The notes beneath the pieces are model-generated. The model searched no databases. It was not told the origin of the DNA and saw nothing but the letters and a program-made list of their open reading frames with translations. Source: Thermoguttaceae bacterium (GTDB lineage Bacteria; Planctomycetota; Planctomycetia; Pirellulales; Thermoguttaceae). From it: 35,244 nt of DNA. Position numbers and translations under genes: made by a program. Location: the NCBI GenBank assembly GCA_029975295.1, contig JARKPK010000044.1:1-35244 (forward strand), in the 5' to 3' direction. This document shows positions 6,777 to 15,650 of the stretch, one piece after another. How positions within the stretch are numbered: position 1 is the stretch's first letter; each line of letters opens with the position of its first letter.

Positions 6777-9700
6777 TCACGCCGACGGGGGCGCGTCAGC
6801 GGGCGGGGCATCGCCGGCCGAAGCGGGCGAATCGCCGGCTGCTGCTGCGTTGTCGCTCTTTGCGCTGTCGGGCGACGGAAGATCGGCCGCGGGCGATGCG
6901 TCCGCCCGAGGCGCCGGCGGCTGTGGCTCGGTCGTTGCCGACGCCGGCATGGAAGCGTTGCCGGCGGGCGGGTTCGAGTCGAGCGGAGGCGCCAAGTCTG
7001 TGCCGGCTTTCGCCGGGGGGCCGGTTTGGGCTTGTTGGTCGGCCGCCGATGGTCCTTCCGATTGCTGGGCCGCCTGCTGCTTGAATTGATAGAACTGGAG
7101 CAGGTCGCCGAAGGTGCGCAACGGCTCTTTGCCCTTTTTCATCTCCTCGGTGATCGGCACCAACGGCTTTTGCGACGAGCGCGAGGTGTCGTACTGACGC
7201 GGGCCGCCCCGTTCGCGTTGATCGCGCGAAAAGCGCCGGCCCGAGTCGCGATCGCCGCGGCGTCCGCGGTCGTCGCCGCGCGGGGGGGGCTCGCGTCGGC
7301 CGCCGGGCGCCGGCGCAGCGGGCCGCTGGCCGCCGGGGCCATCGCTTCGCGGCGGTCGTCCGTCGGGGCGTCGTCCGCCGGGGCGCGGGGCGCCGTCGCG
7401 GGTGTCGCGACGCTGGGGCCGCGAGGCCGCGCCCTGCGGCTGTTCGGCGCCTTGGGCGGCCGGGTCGGCAGGCTTGTCGCCGTGGGCCGGGCGGCGCGTC
7501 CGCTCGACGCCGGGCGGCAGCATCGTCAGCGAAACCCGCCGCCGTTGCTTGTCGACGTCCAGCACCCAAACGCGGACCACGTCGCCCACCGCCACCACAT
7601 CGTGCGGGTCGCGGACGAAACGCTCGGCCATGTGGCTGACATGCACCAAGCCGCTGTCGCGCATGCCGATATCGACAAAGGCCCCGAAGTCCACCACGTT
7701 CAGCACGGTGCCGGTCAGTTCCATTCCCGCTTGGAGATCCTCGAACTTCAGCACGCCTTTCTTGAACACCGGCGGCGGCAAGTCTTCACGCGGATCGCGC
7801 CCCACGCGGGTGAGCTGCGCGAGGATGTCGTTGAACGTCAGCAAGCCCGCGCCCAACTCCTTGGCCAAGCCCGCCCGATCGATCGAGGCGATGCGTTGAT
7901 CCAATTCGGCCGTCTTCTGCTTGTCGTTCAGGTCGCTTGGGGCGAACCCCAGCTTTTCCAGCAGCGCAGCGGCAACAGCGTAGCTTTCCGGGTGAATCCA
8001 AGTCGCATCGAGCGGATCGTCGCCGCCGCTGATCTTCAGAAAGCCGGCGGCTTGAACGAAGGCGGCCTCGCCGAATCCGTTGACCTCCAACAACTGCCGC
8101 CGCGTTTTGAAGGGGCCCACTTTGCAGCGGTGTTCGTACAAGCGCCGAGCGGTCAATTGGTTCAACCCCGACACATAGCGGAGCAGCGCCGGGCTGGCCG
8201 TGTTCAACTCGACTCCGACGTAGTTGACGCACGACTCGACCACCTCGTCGAGCGACGCCTGCAAATGCCGCGCTTTCAGATCGTGCTGGTAGAGCCCGAC
8301 GCCCAGATTGGCCGGTTCGATCTTCACCAACTCGCTGAGCGGGTCGAGCAATCGGCGCCCGATGGAAATCGCCCCGCGGAGCGTTGCGTCGTATTGGGGC
8401 AGCTCCTCGCGTCCGATCGGACTGGTGGAATAGACGCTGGCGCCGGCCTCGTTGACGATCACATAGGCGGCGCCGCTGTCTTTCAGCTCGTTGGCCAGCA
8501 ATTCGGCCACGAACTCTTCGGTTTGTCGGCAGCCCGTCCCGTTGCCGATGGCGATGACGTTCAGTTGATGCCGCGCAATCAGATCGATCACTTTCTGCTT
8601 GGCCTCGTCGCGGCGGTCGGGCTTGCCCACCAGAAAGATCACGCCGTGTTCCAACAGCGAGCCGAACTGGTCGAGGGCCGCCAGCTTGCAGCCGCTGCGC
8701 AGCCCCGGATCGACGGCCAGCAGCCGGCGATCGCGGACCGGGGGCTGCAACAGCAGTTTGCGCAGGTTCTTGGCGAACACGTCAACGGCGTGCGCCTCGG
8801 CCTTGTCGGTCAGCTCGCGGCGAAGCTCGCGCTCGAGGCTGGGCAGGATCAGCCGCGCCAAGGCGTCGCGGGCGCAGCCGCGCAGATAGTCGGCATGCGG
8901 ATGGTCCGGCGGAATCAGCGTTTCGTCGAGCGCGGCGTGCATCGCCTCCATGTCGCCCTCGATCCGCACGCGGAGCATCTTGGCTCGTTCGCCGCGATTG
9001 AGGGCCAGCACGCGATGCGGCGGAATCTTCCGCACTTCTTCGCTGAAATCGAAATAGTCGCGATAGGCCTTCAAGCGGATCTCTTCCAGCTTCTTGCGGC
9101 GTTCTTCGCGTTCGGCGGCTTTGCGCTCGGCCTTGCGGGCTTTGGCGGCGGCGCGCTTTTGCGCGGCCGTGCTGCGGGCCGGAACCTGCACCACTGCCGC
9201 CGACGGCGCCGCCGTTGCCGGTACGGCTGTCGGCGGAGCGGTCTGGCTTGCTGCTGAAGCGGCGTCGCCGGCCGTCGGCGCGCCCGAAGCGGCCGAGTCG
9301 TTTGCGGCGGGCGGTTGCATCAATGCGGCCTGTTCGCCCGCAACGCCCGTCTCGCTTGGCGGGGCCGCCTCCGTGTTGACGGCATCAACCGGCGCCGGTT
9401 CGCTCGATGAGGGCGTTTCGATCGTCGCCGCGTCGCTTGACGCAGACCCTTCGCTTGCCGCTGGCGTTTCCCCAGGCGGCGTTTGAACGGTCGGCGTTGC
9501 GACCGGCGGCGTTTCCGCCAGCGGTGGGGCCGCGCCGGCCGAAGACGTTTCGCGGGAGAGTTGGGTTTCGCCGGAGAGTTGTGTTTCGCTGTGAAGCGGC
9601 GCTTCGCCGGGCGGCGATTCCATCGCCGCGGCCGAGGCGGCGATCGGCTCGGCAACGACTGGCTCGGCAACGACTGGCTGTTCCGTCGGTGTCGTCGGCT

Positions 9701-10448
9701 CTGCGACGGCCTGGGACGAACCGGTCGCCTGGGCTGTAGCGGCGGCCTTGGGCGCAACGACAGCCGGATCGTGCGCGGCGGGCGCGGATTGGCGGTTGGC
9801 CGCCGGCGCCGGCGCGGACGCCGCAGCCGGCTTGCTCGACTCGGTCGTTGCCGCGCGGGTGCTGAAAATCTTTCCGGTGCGTTGGAGGATTTCGCGCAAG
9901 CGTTGGCGCAGTTCGGCCATTTCGCTGAAATGCTCGGCCAAAATGTGGCCTGCCCCGAGCAGTGCCTCGGCGGCCGTGGGCACTTTCTTATCGGGGTTGA
10001 CGAAGTCCTTGGCGCGCGCGTCCAAGTCGGCGCAGGCCGGATCGGCGGCGAGGATTTCGCGAGCCAGGGGTTCGAGGCCGCGCTCGCGCGCAGTAGTCGC
10101 CAGGGTTTGCTTCCGCGGCTTGAAGGGAAGATAAAGGTCTTCCAGCCGCTTCGTCGTGTTGGCGGAAAGGATCGCCTGCGCCAAAGCGTCGGTGAGCTTC
10201 CCCTGCGATTCGATCGAACGCAAGATCGTTTGCTTGCGATCGGCCAACTGGCGAAGCTTGGTCAACCGACTTTGAATCTGGCGTATCTGCTCTTCATCGA
10301 GCCCGCCCGTCTGATCTTTCCGATACCGCGTGATAAACGGCACCGTGTTGCCTTCGTCGAGCAGCTCGACGACGGTCTGCACTTGGGAGAGCGAAAGCCC
10401 CAAGCCTCGGGCGACATGACGCAAGTCGATGGCGATCGTCGTTGACAT
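6777..10448 (-). CDS. tex: Tex-family S1 RNA-binding protein with large disordered insertion and tail
   Basis: Tex proteins are nucleic-acid-binding relatives of Spt6 associated with transcription. This one has 1223 aa; the family usually has 720-800. Order: N-terminal helical region (1-198); an Ala/Pro/Ser/Thr/Glu-rich insertion ending in a Lys/Arg/Glu-rich helix (about 199-460); resumption at YRDYFDFSE and the PPHRVLALNRGE motif; an RNase H-like YqgF domain (AVDPGLRSG near 577-585); helix-hairpin-helix region (about 755-805, NGFGEA); S1 domain (908-976, GTVLNVVDFGAFVDIG). A 247-aa tail follows: Arg/Gly-rich to about 1090, then a conserved-looking block (KPLVPITEEMKKGKEPLRTF at 1094-1113), then Pro/Ala. 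Without insertion and tail about 714 residues remain, a normal Tex. The ATG at 10446-10448 starts at the family's usual N-terminus. It is monocistronic. Confidence 0.93.
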   Translation of the reverse strand: MSTTIAIDLRHVARGLGLSLSQVQTVVELLDEGNTVPFITRYRKDQTGGLDEEQIRQIQSRLTKLRQLADRKQTILRSIESQGKLTDALAQAILSANTTKRLEDLYLPFKPRKQTLATTARERGLEPLAREILAADPACADLDARAKDFVNPDKKVPTAAEALLGAGHILAEHFSEMAELRQRLREILQRTGKIFSTRAATTESSKPAAASAPAPAANRQSAPAAHDPAVVAPKAAATAQATGSSQAVAEPTTPTEQPVVAEPVVAEPIAASAAAMESPPGEAPLHSETQLSGETQLSRETSSAGAAPPLAETPPVATPTVQTPPGETPAASEGSASSDAATIETPSSSEPAPVDAVNTEAAPPSETGVAGEQAALMQPPAANDSAASGAPTAGDAASAASQTAPPTAVPATAAPSAAVVQVPARSTAAQKRAAAKARKAERKAAEREERRKKLEEIRLKAYRDYFDFSEEVRKIPPHRVLALNRGERAKMLRVRIEGDMEAMHAALDETLIPPDHPHADYLRGCARDALARLILPSLERELRRELTDKAEAHAVDVFAKNLRKLLLQPPVRDRRLLAVDPGLRSGCKLAALDQFGSLLEHGVIFLVGKPDRRDEAKQKVIDLIARHQLNVIAIGNGTGCRQTEEFVAELLANELKDSGAAYVIVNEAGASVYSTSPIGREELPQYDATLRGAISIGRRLLDPLSELVKIEPANLGVGLYQHDLKARHLQASLDEVVESCVNYVGVELNTASPALLRYVSGLNQLTARRLYEHRCKVGPFKTRRQLLEVNGFGEAAFVQAAGFLKISGGDDPLDATWIHPESYAVAAALLEKLGFAPSDLNDKQKTAELDQRIASIDRAGLAKELGAGLLTFNDILAQLTRVGRDPREDLPPPVFKKGVLKFEDLQAGMELTGTVLNVVDFGAFVDIGMRDSGLVHVSHMAERFVRDPHDVVAVGDVVRVWVLDVDKQRRRVSLTMLPPGVERTRRPAHGDKPADPAAQGAEQPQGAASRPQRRDTRDGAPRPGGRRPDGRPPRSDGPGGQRPAAPAPGGRREPPPRGDDRGRRGDRDSGRRFSRDQRERGGPRQYDTSRSSQKPLVPITEEMKKGKEPLRTFGDLLQFYQFKQQAAQQSEGPSAADQQAQTGPPAKAGTDLAPPLDSNPPAGNASMPASATTEPQPPAPRADASPAADLPSPDSAKSDNAAAAGDSPASAGDAPPADAPPSA

Positions 10449-11254
10449 AAAGATGTCGTCTCTTGTTCGGGCCGACGAGGGCGGCGCAACAAACCCGTCT
10501 GATTCCGCCGGGGCCGAAGCCTTCCGCGGAAGATGCCGCGGGCCCTGACAGGTCGCCGATGTTGCGGGGCGCTCCCATGCGGAAGCCCAGCACCATCGAA
10601 GCGGAAGCAGTGCGGCCCGGACACGATCGGTGGGAACTGTTGCGGATAACCTCGGTTCGGCTCTGGGGATGACTGCCGGCGGGTCGGTTCCGCCGGATTG
10701 CCTGCCGTTGTGTTGTTCGATGCGATTGATTCTCAGACGCTTGCTGTTCTCTGCCGTTGGCGTTTCGTTCGCGACGGCCGGTCTTCCGTTGGTCGGACTC
10801 TCAGCATGGTTTGCCTGAGACGCAATTAAGCAAAATCGGCATCGCTATTCGCGCCGGCCCATCCGGCCCACTCGACCCTTGGAACCGCCCTGCAACCCGG
10901 CCCGAGGGCGGACCTCCCCGGATTGAACCCGAGACCGGCGGTGCGAGGCTCTTCCCAGATCGATGTTCTGGTCGCGGCGACTTCGCCCCGACGGGCAGCC
11001 CATCCGGGATTCTGCGAACAACCGTCATGCCGACTCCAAGCCATACTAAACATATCCTCGGCTTAGCGTGCACGGCAGGCAGAATCGCTATTTTCATTGA
11101 AAAAGATCAAACCCGCAATACGCCTCCGGCCGATATCTATGGCGCGGAACAGTGAAGACGCATGCGCCCCCGCCAATCGGCTGCGACGATTTCGGGCGGT
11201 CGCGGCGTCGGTCGGCCTGCCTTCTTTTCCCCTTCTGGTAAGGATGCCTGCACG
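10449..11254. other. 806-bp divergent gap between tex and the 79-aa gene
   Basis: This is the longest gene-free stretch. Frames that cross it lack family features. Near 10925-10945 the minus strand reads GGGTTCAATCC, like a tRNA T-loop, but its stem does not pair in the right register and no acceptor stem surrounds it. A weak site (AAGGA at 11240-11244) serves the downstream gene. Otherwise I see nothing definite. Confidence 0.5.
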
Positions 11255-11494
11255 ATGAAGCCCTGCCACCTCCGCGTTTACTACGGTCCGCAGGAAGAAA
11301 CCATCCCCGCTCAGCGCCAGAGCCACCGCCACACGGTCAATGTGCCGTTGATGGAAATCCTTCCACTGCTGGCCGATGCCGTTAATTCCGATCGAGTTTG
11401 GCTTCGCGATTTCAGCGACGACGAAGTGACCATCTCGATGGACCTCTATGAAGTGTTGCTGGCCTACGAACACTACCGCCGCCCGGTAGCCTGA
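11255..11494 (+). CDS. Small conserved hypothetical protein (79 aa)
   Basis: This is a short acidic soluble protein beginning M-K-P-C-H-L-R-V-Y-Y-G-P-Q-E. It continues with a hydrophobic/acidic region (VNVPLMEILPLLADAVNSD, WLRDFSDDEVTISMDLYEVL) and ends in a Tyr/His/Arg-rich tail. There is no signal peptide, membrane segment or metal motif. The ATG at 11255 is preferred over the upstream start at 11162 because the extra 31 residues are low-complexity and an AAGGA lies ten bases before it. I believe this is a planctomycete-type conserved protein of unknown function. It stands alone between two long gaps. Confidence 0.75.
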   Translation: MKPCHLRVYYGPQEETIPAQRQSHRHTVNVPLMEILPLLADAVNSDRVWLRDFSDDEVTISMDLYEVLLAYEHYRRPVA

Positions 11495-11729
11495 GCTGCA
11501 CGCAATAAACCATTTGCGCAGGCGTTCCAAGCCGCCCATTCTCTTCTGCTGTGGCCAGACGCGCAATCTTCCCCATCTCGCCAAGGCGATTTCCGACCCG
11601 CCTTGCCATGCGTTCTTGGGCAAGCCGCGTCAAAGCTGGGGGCAAGCGCGGCAGCGGGGCGGGCGAGAAGAAGGGACGTTTGTCGGGTCCATTCGCTGAA
11701 CTGTTTCCCCCAGCGAGACCAGCGATGCG

Positions 11730-12530
11730 TCACTCGCGCTGCGCGGCGTCGATCGGCGCCACGCACTCGGGCCGATCGCAACGCGGGCGGTTGACTGCCG
11801 TGCCGACGCGGCAGTATTCGTATTCCTCGCCGCCGATCGGTTTAATAAGCAGCCCTCGCAACGGTTGAAGGTCGGTTTGCGGGTTGAGCCAGGTTGCATA
11901 GTCTGCGGGCCGAAGAATCACCGGCATCCGATGATGGATCGGTTGCAGCCAGCCGGGCGAGGAAGTGGTGATGATTGTGCATGTGGGCTCGGCCGGCGCG
12001 CCGGGCGATGGGCCGTCTTCCCAAAGGCCCGCAAAGGCGAACAGTCCATCGTCGCGCCGACGAATGAAGTGGGGCAACGACTGCCGCCCGAGTTTCTGCC
12101 ATTCGAAGAAACCGTCGGCCGGAATTAGGCAGCGGCGATGTCCAAACGCCCCGCGAAACGCCGGCCGCGTTCCAACCGTCTCTGCCCGCGCGTTGATGAG
12201 CGGGTTCTTCAGAAACTGCTCGCCTGCCCAACTCGGGCGCAGCCCCCATCGTGCAAGGAAGATTCGCGCCTCTTCCCGACCAGCATCGGATGGTCGGCTG
12301 GCATCAGCCCAGCGAACGGCGAATACCGGCTGCGTGGGAGCGATATTGAATCGGGCCAAGGGCTTCGGCCCATCCGGCGCCCTTGGGGCAAACAGCGGCC
12401 CGGGCGATTCGGCGGCCCCCCTCGGCCCAATCGATGCCGAAGGGCTCGGCGCCTCGGCCAGTGGCAGCACCCGGCCAAGATGCTCGACAACGGCCTCCAT
12501 CGATGCCCGTAACGTAAATCGTCCGCACAT
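11730..12530 (-). CDS. yedK: SRAP-domain protein (YedK/HMCES family)
   Basis: SRAP proteins protect abasic sites in single-stranded DNA by forming a thiazolidine crosslink through the N-terminal cysteine, which is exposed after Met removal. The 266-aa product starts MCGRFTL with Cys2 in place, which fixes the ATG at 12528-12530; an upstream start at 12575 would bury the cysteine. Other active-site residues are present: Asn62 in FNIAPTQP, Glu117 in INARAET, and His189 in IHHRMPVIL. An insertion of about 25 Pro/Ala/Gly-rich residues (26-55) lies between the first helix and NIAPTQ, and the rest is standard. An AAAGGG lies five bases before the ATG, and a good promoter is seen at 12743-12771. It has no operon partner. 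Confidence 0.93.
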   Translation of the reverse strand: MCGRFTLRASMEAVVEHLGRVLPLAEAPSPSASIGPRGAAESPGPLFAPRAPDGPKPLARFNIAPTQPVFAVRWADASRPSDAGREEARIFLARWGLRPSWAGEQFLKNPLINARAETVGTRPAFRGAFGHRRCLIPADGFFEWQKLGRQSLPHFIRRRDDGLFAFAGLWEDGPSPGAPAEPTCTIITTSSPGWLQPIHHRMPVILRPADYATWLNPQTDLQPLRGLLIKPIGGEEYEYCRVGTAVNRPRCDRPECVAPIDAAQRE

Positions 12531-13112
12531 GACAGCCCTTTCAGCGGCCTGACAGCAACGTCCCAACGCCCTCAAAGCAGAAGGTCAGGTTCTCGGAAAA
12601 AGCGAGGATGGCATGGCCGAACGACCGGCGTTCGATCGCCGACGCGGTCGTGAAAAAGAACGCCTTTGGGCCAGGCCGCAGAATGCCAAGTTCTCTCCGC
12701 ATCAGCCGTCCACAAATGACAAAAGCCGCTTTTCCGCAGCCCAATATAACCGGGCCGGCCCGACCTGTCGAAACAGCCCACTTTCGGGCTAATGGTTGGC
12801 TTGGGGGGATGCGATGTATGGATGGTCTGCGGCGGCGAGAGTGTTTGGGTGGGGTGGCGGTGCCTGCCAGTTGGCGCTGATGGGCGAAACGCCAACGCGC
12901 CGTTGACGAAGGGGCGATGGAATCGTGGCACGGTTCCGTGTCGGTTGTGCCGATAATGAGGGCGGAGACCGGGCCCGGCGCCGGGCTTCTGCTGCGGGGA
13001 CGCACGGCGAGCTGAAAGCCGCGGCCCAGTGGAACCGCTGTTGACGCGGGGCCGGTTCGAGGAAAGGATTTCCTCAGAGTCTGCTCGTGGTCCGCAACGG
13101 GGAGGGAGAAGG
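12531..13112. other. Divergent gap between the SRAP gene and the alpha/beta hydrolase gene
   Basis: 582 bp with no supported gene. It contains the SRAP promoter (12743-12771, minus strand) and a small hairpin (AGCCC-ACTTTC-GGGCT at 12775-12790) without a T-run. The frames that cross it look like composition noise. Confidence 0.55.
12743..12771 (-). promoter_or_regulatory. Sigma70-type promoter for the SRAP gene with overlapping palindrome
   Basis: On the minus strand TCGACA (12771-12766) and TATATT (12748-12743) are separated by 17 bases, each one mismatch from consensus. The -35 lies within CTGTTTCGACAG, an interrupted palindrome (CTGT-N4-ACAG). Transcription would start near 12735, leaving a leader of about 205 nt. 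Confidence 0.55.
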
Positions 13113-14327
13113 ATGACCTACAGTGCCGTCTTCCCGCACCATCGGTATTGCGATGCGCCGCCGGCCGCGCCGTTTGTTTCGGTGCAGGCTGAGGCCGGAC
13201 CCGAGATCGGTTCGCCGGCGTTCTATGCGGCGATGGAGCCGTTGGCCGGCCAGTTGCGTCGGGCTGGGGTGACGGCGTTGTATCTGGTCCACGGCACGTT
13301 TGTCGGCATGGACGTGCTGGGCATCTTGGGCGAATTGGCACGAGTGATGCCGCGCGCGGGCAACGCCATGCGGCGTTTGGTCGCGCAGGTTGTGACCCAA
13401 ATCACCGGCGACGCCGGCAACTACAGCGCGGCCTATGCGCGCATCATGCACGAGGCGCTCAATCCGCCGGGCAGCGATCCGCTGCCGGTTCGGCTTTTTC
13501 ATTGGTCGGGCGAGAACCACCATTTGGGCCGCGCCGACGGCGCCATCCGACTGCTGGCCGAGATCGCCGAGCATGGGAGTCCCAACGGCAATCGCGTGTT
13601 GCTTTGGGGCCATAGCCACGGCGGCAATATCTTTGCGTTGATCTCGAATCTGTTGGCCGGGTCGCGCGAGGCGCTCGAACGGTTCTTTCAGGCGACCGAA
13701 GTCTATTGGCGCTGGCCCGTGCTCAAGTGCGTCGATATTCCCGTTTGGAATCAGGTTCGTCAAATGCTGATGGGTGAAACCCATTGTCCCATCGATCCGG
13801 GGCGATTGGATTTCGTCACCTTCGGCACTCCGGTGCGCTACGGTTGGAATCCGGGCGGTTTCGGGCGGCTGTTGCATTTTGTTCATCATCGGCCCGCTCC
13901 GGGGCTGCCCGAATACCGCGCCCCGTTTCCGCCGAAATGGCATCGCGTGATGGCCGGCGCCGATGGCGACTACGTTCAACAGTTGGGCATTGCCGGCACC
14001 GACTTCATGCCCAGCATGCTTTTCGTCCGCGAATGGCTGGCCGACCACCGCCTGCGCACCATTTTGAACGACGACGACCTGGACGCGGGTGGCATGCTCC
14101 AGCGGTTTCGCGCCGGGCGAATCGTGCCCGACACCGGCACCACGCTTCTTGTCGATTACGGCCCGACACAAGGCGGCCCGATCCGGCACTTGGCGGGCCA
14201 CGCCGTTTACACCCGCAAGAAATGGATGCTCTTCCACCTTGCCGAAAGCGTGCGCCGCCTCTATGCGTTGCCCGAGACGCCTGACGCCGGCAGAGAACCG
14301 CCGCAGATGAACCCCGCTGCGGGCTGA
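13113..14327 (+). CDS. Alpha/beta-hydrolase-fold protein
   Basis: This 404-aa protein has alpha/beta-hydrolase landmarks. YLVHGTF (about 57-63) is a strand followed by an HG oxyanion-type turn. LLWGHSHGGN carries the nucleophile elbow G-x-S-x-G with Ser168. A later GDxxxQ-like region (DGDYVQQLGIAGTD) and a C-terminal His (AGHAVYT) could supply the Asp and His of a triad, but I cannot assign these by eye. No signal peptide or membrane segment is evident, so it is probably cytosolic. The substrate is unknown; a lipase or esterase is possible. The ATG at 13113 directly follows a purine-rich site (GGAGGGAGAAGG) and is preferred over the start at 13029. The gene is convergent with hisH. Confidence 0.75.
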   Translation: MTYSAVFPHHRYCDAPPAAPFVSVQAEAGPEIGSPAFYAAMEPLAGQLRRAGVTALYLVHGTFVGMDVLGILGELARVMPRAGNAMRRLVAQVVTQITGDAGNYSAAYARIMHEALNPPGSDPLPVRLFHWSGENHHLGRADGAIRLLAEIAEHGSPNGNRVLLWGHSHGGNIFALISNLLAGSREALERFFQATEVYWRWPVLKCVDIPVWNQVRQMLMGETHCPIDPGRLDFVTFGTPVRYGWNPGGFGRLLHFVHHRPAPGLPEYRAPFPPKWHRVMAGADGDYVQQLGIAGTDFMPSMLFVREWLADHRLRTILNDDDLDAGGMLQRFRAGRIVPDTGTTLLVDYGPTQGGPIRHLAGHAVYTRKKWMLFHLAESVRRLYALPETPDAGREPPQMNPAAG

Positions 14328-14381
14328 CCGCGACCGGGCCGGCCGGACCGACGGGGAGAGCCCGTGTCAACAGAGCGGCGC

Positions 14382-14437
14382 CAAGAAGCCAAGAAGCCAA
14401 GAAGCCAAGAAGCGGAGAAGCGGAGAAGCGGAGAAGC
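14382..14437. repeat. 8-bp tandem repeat (four CAAGAAGC then three GGAGAAGC)
   Basis: Seven contiguous 8-bp units fill 14382-14437: CAAGAAGC four times, then GGAGAAGC three times. The region is between the convergent ends of the hydrolase gene and hisH. A short hairpin without a T-run (GCGCC-GAAG-GGCGC, 14553-14566) lies nearby in the same gap. The array has two homogeneous blocks, as expected from slippage expansion. Confidence 0.9.
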
Positions 14438-14579
14438 GGCGGCAGGCGCGCCATCGCCGGGCATTCGCTTTGTGTTCCATTTTGCGAACACCCCGTGTAC
14501 CGGAGCGATGCTCGACGCAGATATGCCAGGCAATGCCTACAGGTGCCGTGCTGCGCCGAAGGGCGCCGGCAATCGCTCC

Positions 14580-15188
14580 CTAGGCTCGTTCCGCAAAGTT
14601 CTTAAGCATCGCTAGGCCGATGGCCTGGCTTTTTTCGGGATGGAACTGCGTGGCGAACACGTTGTCGCGCCACACGGCCGCGCAGAACGGCACGCCGTAG
14701 TCCGTCTCGGCCGCAATCACGTTTGCGTCTGTTGGAACGACGTAGTACGAGTGGACGAAATACACATGGTCACCATCGCGGACATCGGCCAGTGCCGGCG
14801 CGCGGCGGACGATGCGCAACTGATTCCAGCCCATGTGGGGCACGGAGTACTCGCGCGGCAGCTCGAAGCGGACCACTTCGCCGCGCAACACGCCGAGGCC
14901 TTCGTGGCGGCCGTTCTCGTAGCTCACGTCGAACAGCAATTGCAGTCCGAGGCAGATGCCCAAAAACGGCCTGCCCGAGTCGATAGCCGAGAGGATCGGC
15001 CCGACCAACTCGCGGCGTCGCAGCTCGGCAATGGCGTCTTCGAATGCGCCGACGCCGGGCAGCACAATCTTCTCGGCCCGAGCGATCTGGTCGGGATCGT
15101 TCGTTATGATCGCCGTGTGCCCGACCCGTTCGAAGCCTTTTTGCACGCTTCGCAGGTTGCCCATGCCGTAGTCGATGATGGCGATCAT
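14580..15188 (-). CDS. hisH: Imidazole glycerol phosphate synthase, glutamine amidotransferase subunit HisH
   Basis: HisH hydrolyses glutamine and passes ammonia to HisF to form imidazole glycerol phosphate and AICAR in histidine biosynthesis. The 202-aa protein begins with the typical [14 protein letters not shown] and [10 protein letters not shown] motifs. It carries the class I amidotransferase triad: Cys79 in GICLGLQ, and His183 and Glu185 in QFHPEKS. HMGWNQL, a HisH-specific motif, is also present. Its length is normal. Only a weak GAGG lies upstream of the ATG at 15186-15188. hisF and other his genes are absent here, so the his genes are dispersed or lie elsewhere. Confidence 0.96.
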   Translation of the reverse strand: MIAIIDYGMGNLRSVQKGFERVGHTAIITNDPDQIARAEKIVLPGVGAFEDAIAELRRRELVGPILSAIDSGRPFLGICLGLQLLFDVSYENGRHEGLGVLRGEVVRFELPREYSVPHMGWNQLRIVRRAPALADVRDGDHVYFVHSYYVVPTDANVIAAETDYGVPFCAAVWRDNVFATQFHPEKSQAIGLAMLKNFAERA

Positions 15189-15650
15189 TGCGTCTGTTGG
15201 CCTCGTGAATAAAGGTTGCAGAGGGCGGATTGCACCGCGTTGGCTTGGGGATAGATTCTGTTTTAGGCGCTAGGCTCGCCGCCGTGCCGCATGTGTCTCG
15301 GTGCGAGGCGGGGCGCCCACTTGCCGCGACCAAGCCGCGCAGGCGATTATCGGAAGGTTCGGCCCGACGACCGCCGCGATCGAAACCCCTCTGTGAGGCA
15401 GGTTGACTTCCCGCCGCGCGTAAACTACCATTGTGGCGTAGTATCAATCCCCATTGCAGATGGATGTTTCGCGTCTGATGCCGGCTCCAGACGCCCTTGG
15501 CTGAGGCGATTCCGCCCGAGGCGTCAACGAAATTGGTGAACGCGCGATCGCTTCGGGCGGCCGGCGCATTCAGACGGCCGAACCGCGGGGTTCGTGCGAC
15601 TCAACCGCGTTCATGCTTCGCAGTTTCATCTCTAGCTGCCTTTCGATGAT
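15189..15650. other. Divergent gap between hisH and the sensor kinase gene
   Basis: About 460 bp with no supported gene. An A/T-richer stretch at 15425-15450 precedes the kinase gene, but I could not pair a -10 and -35 with confidence on either strand. Confidence 0.45.

Noticed and set aside
6732-9257. An 841-codon open frame on the plus strand opposite tex
   Set aside because: It is antisense to a clear Tex protein, has an Arg/Gln/Ala-rich product and no recognisable domain.
10925-10950. A tRNA T-loop-like sequence (GGGTTCAATCC, minus strand)
   Set aside because: The T-stem does not pair in the correct register and no acceptor or anticodon arm can be drawn around it.
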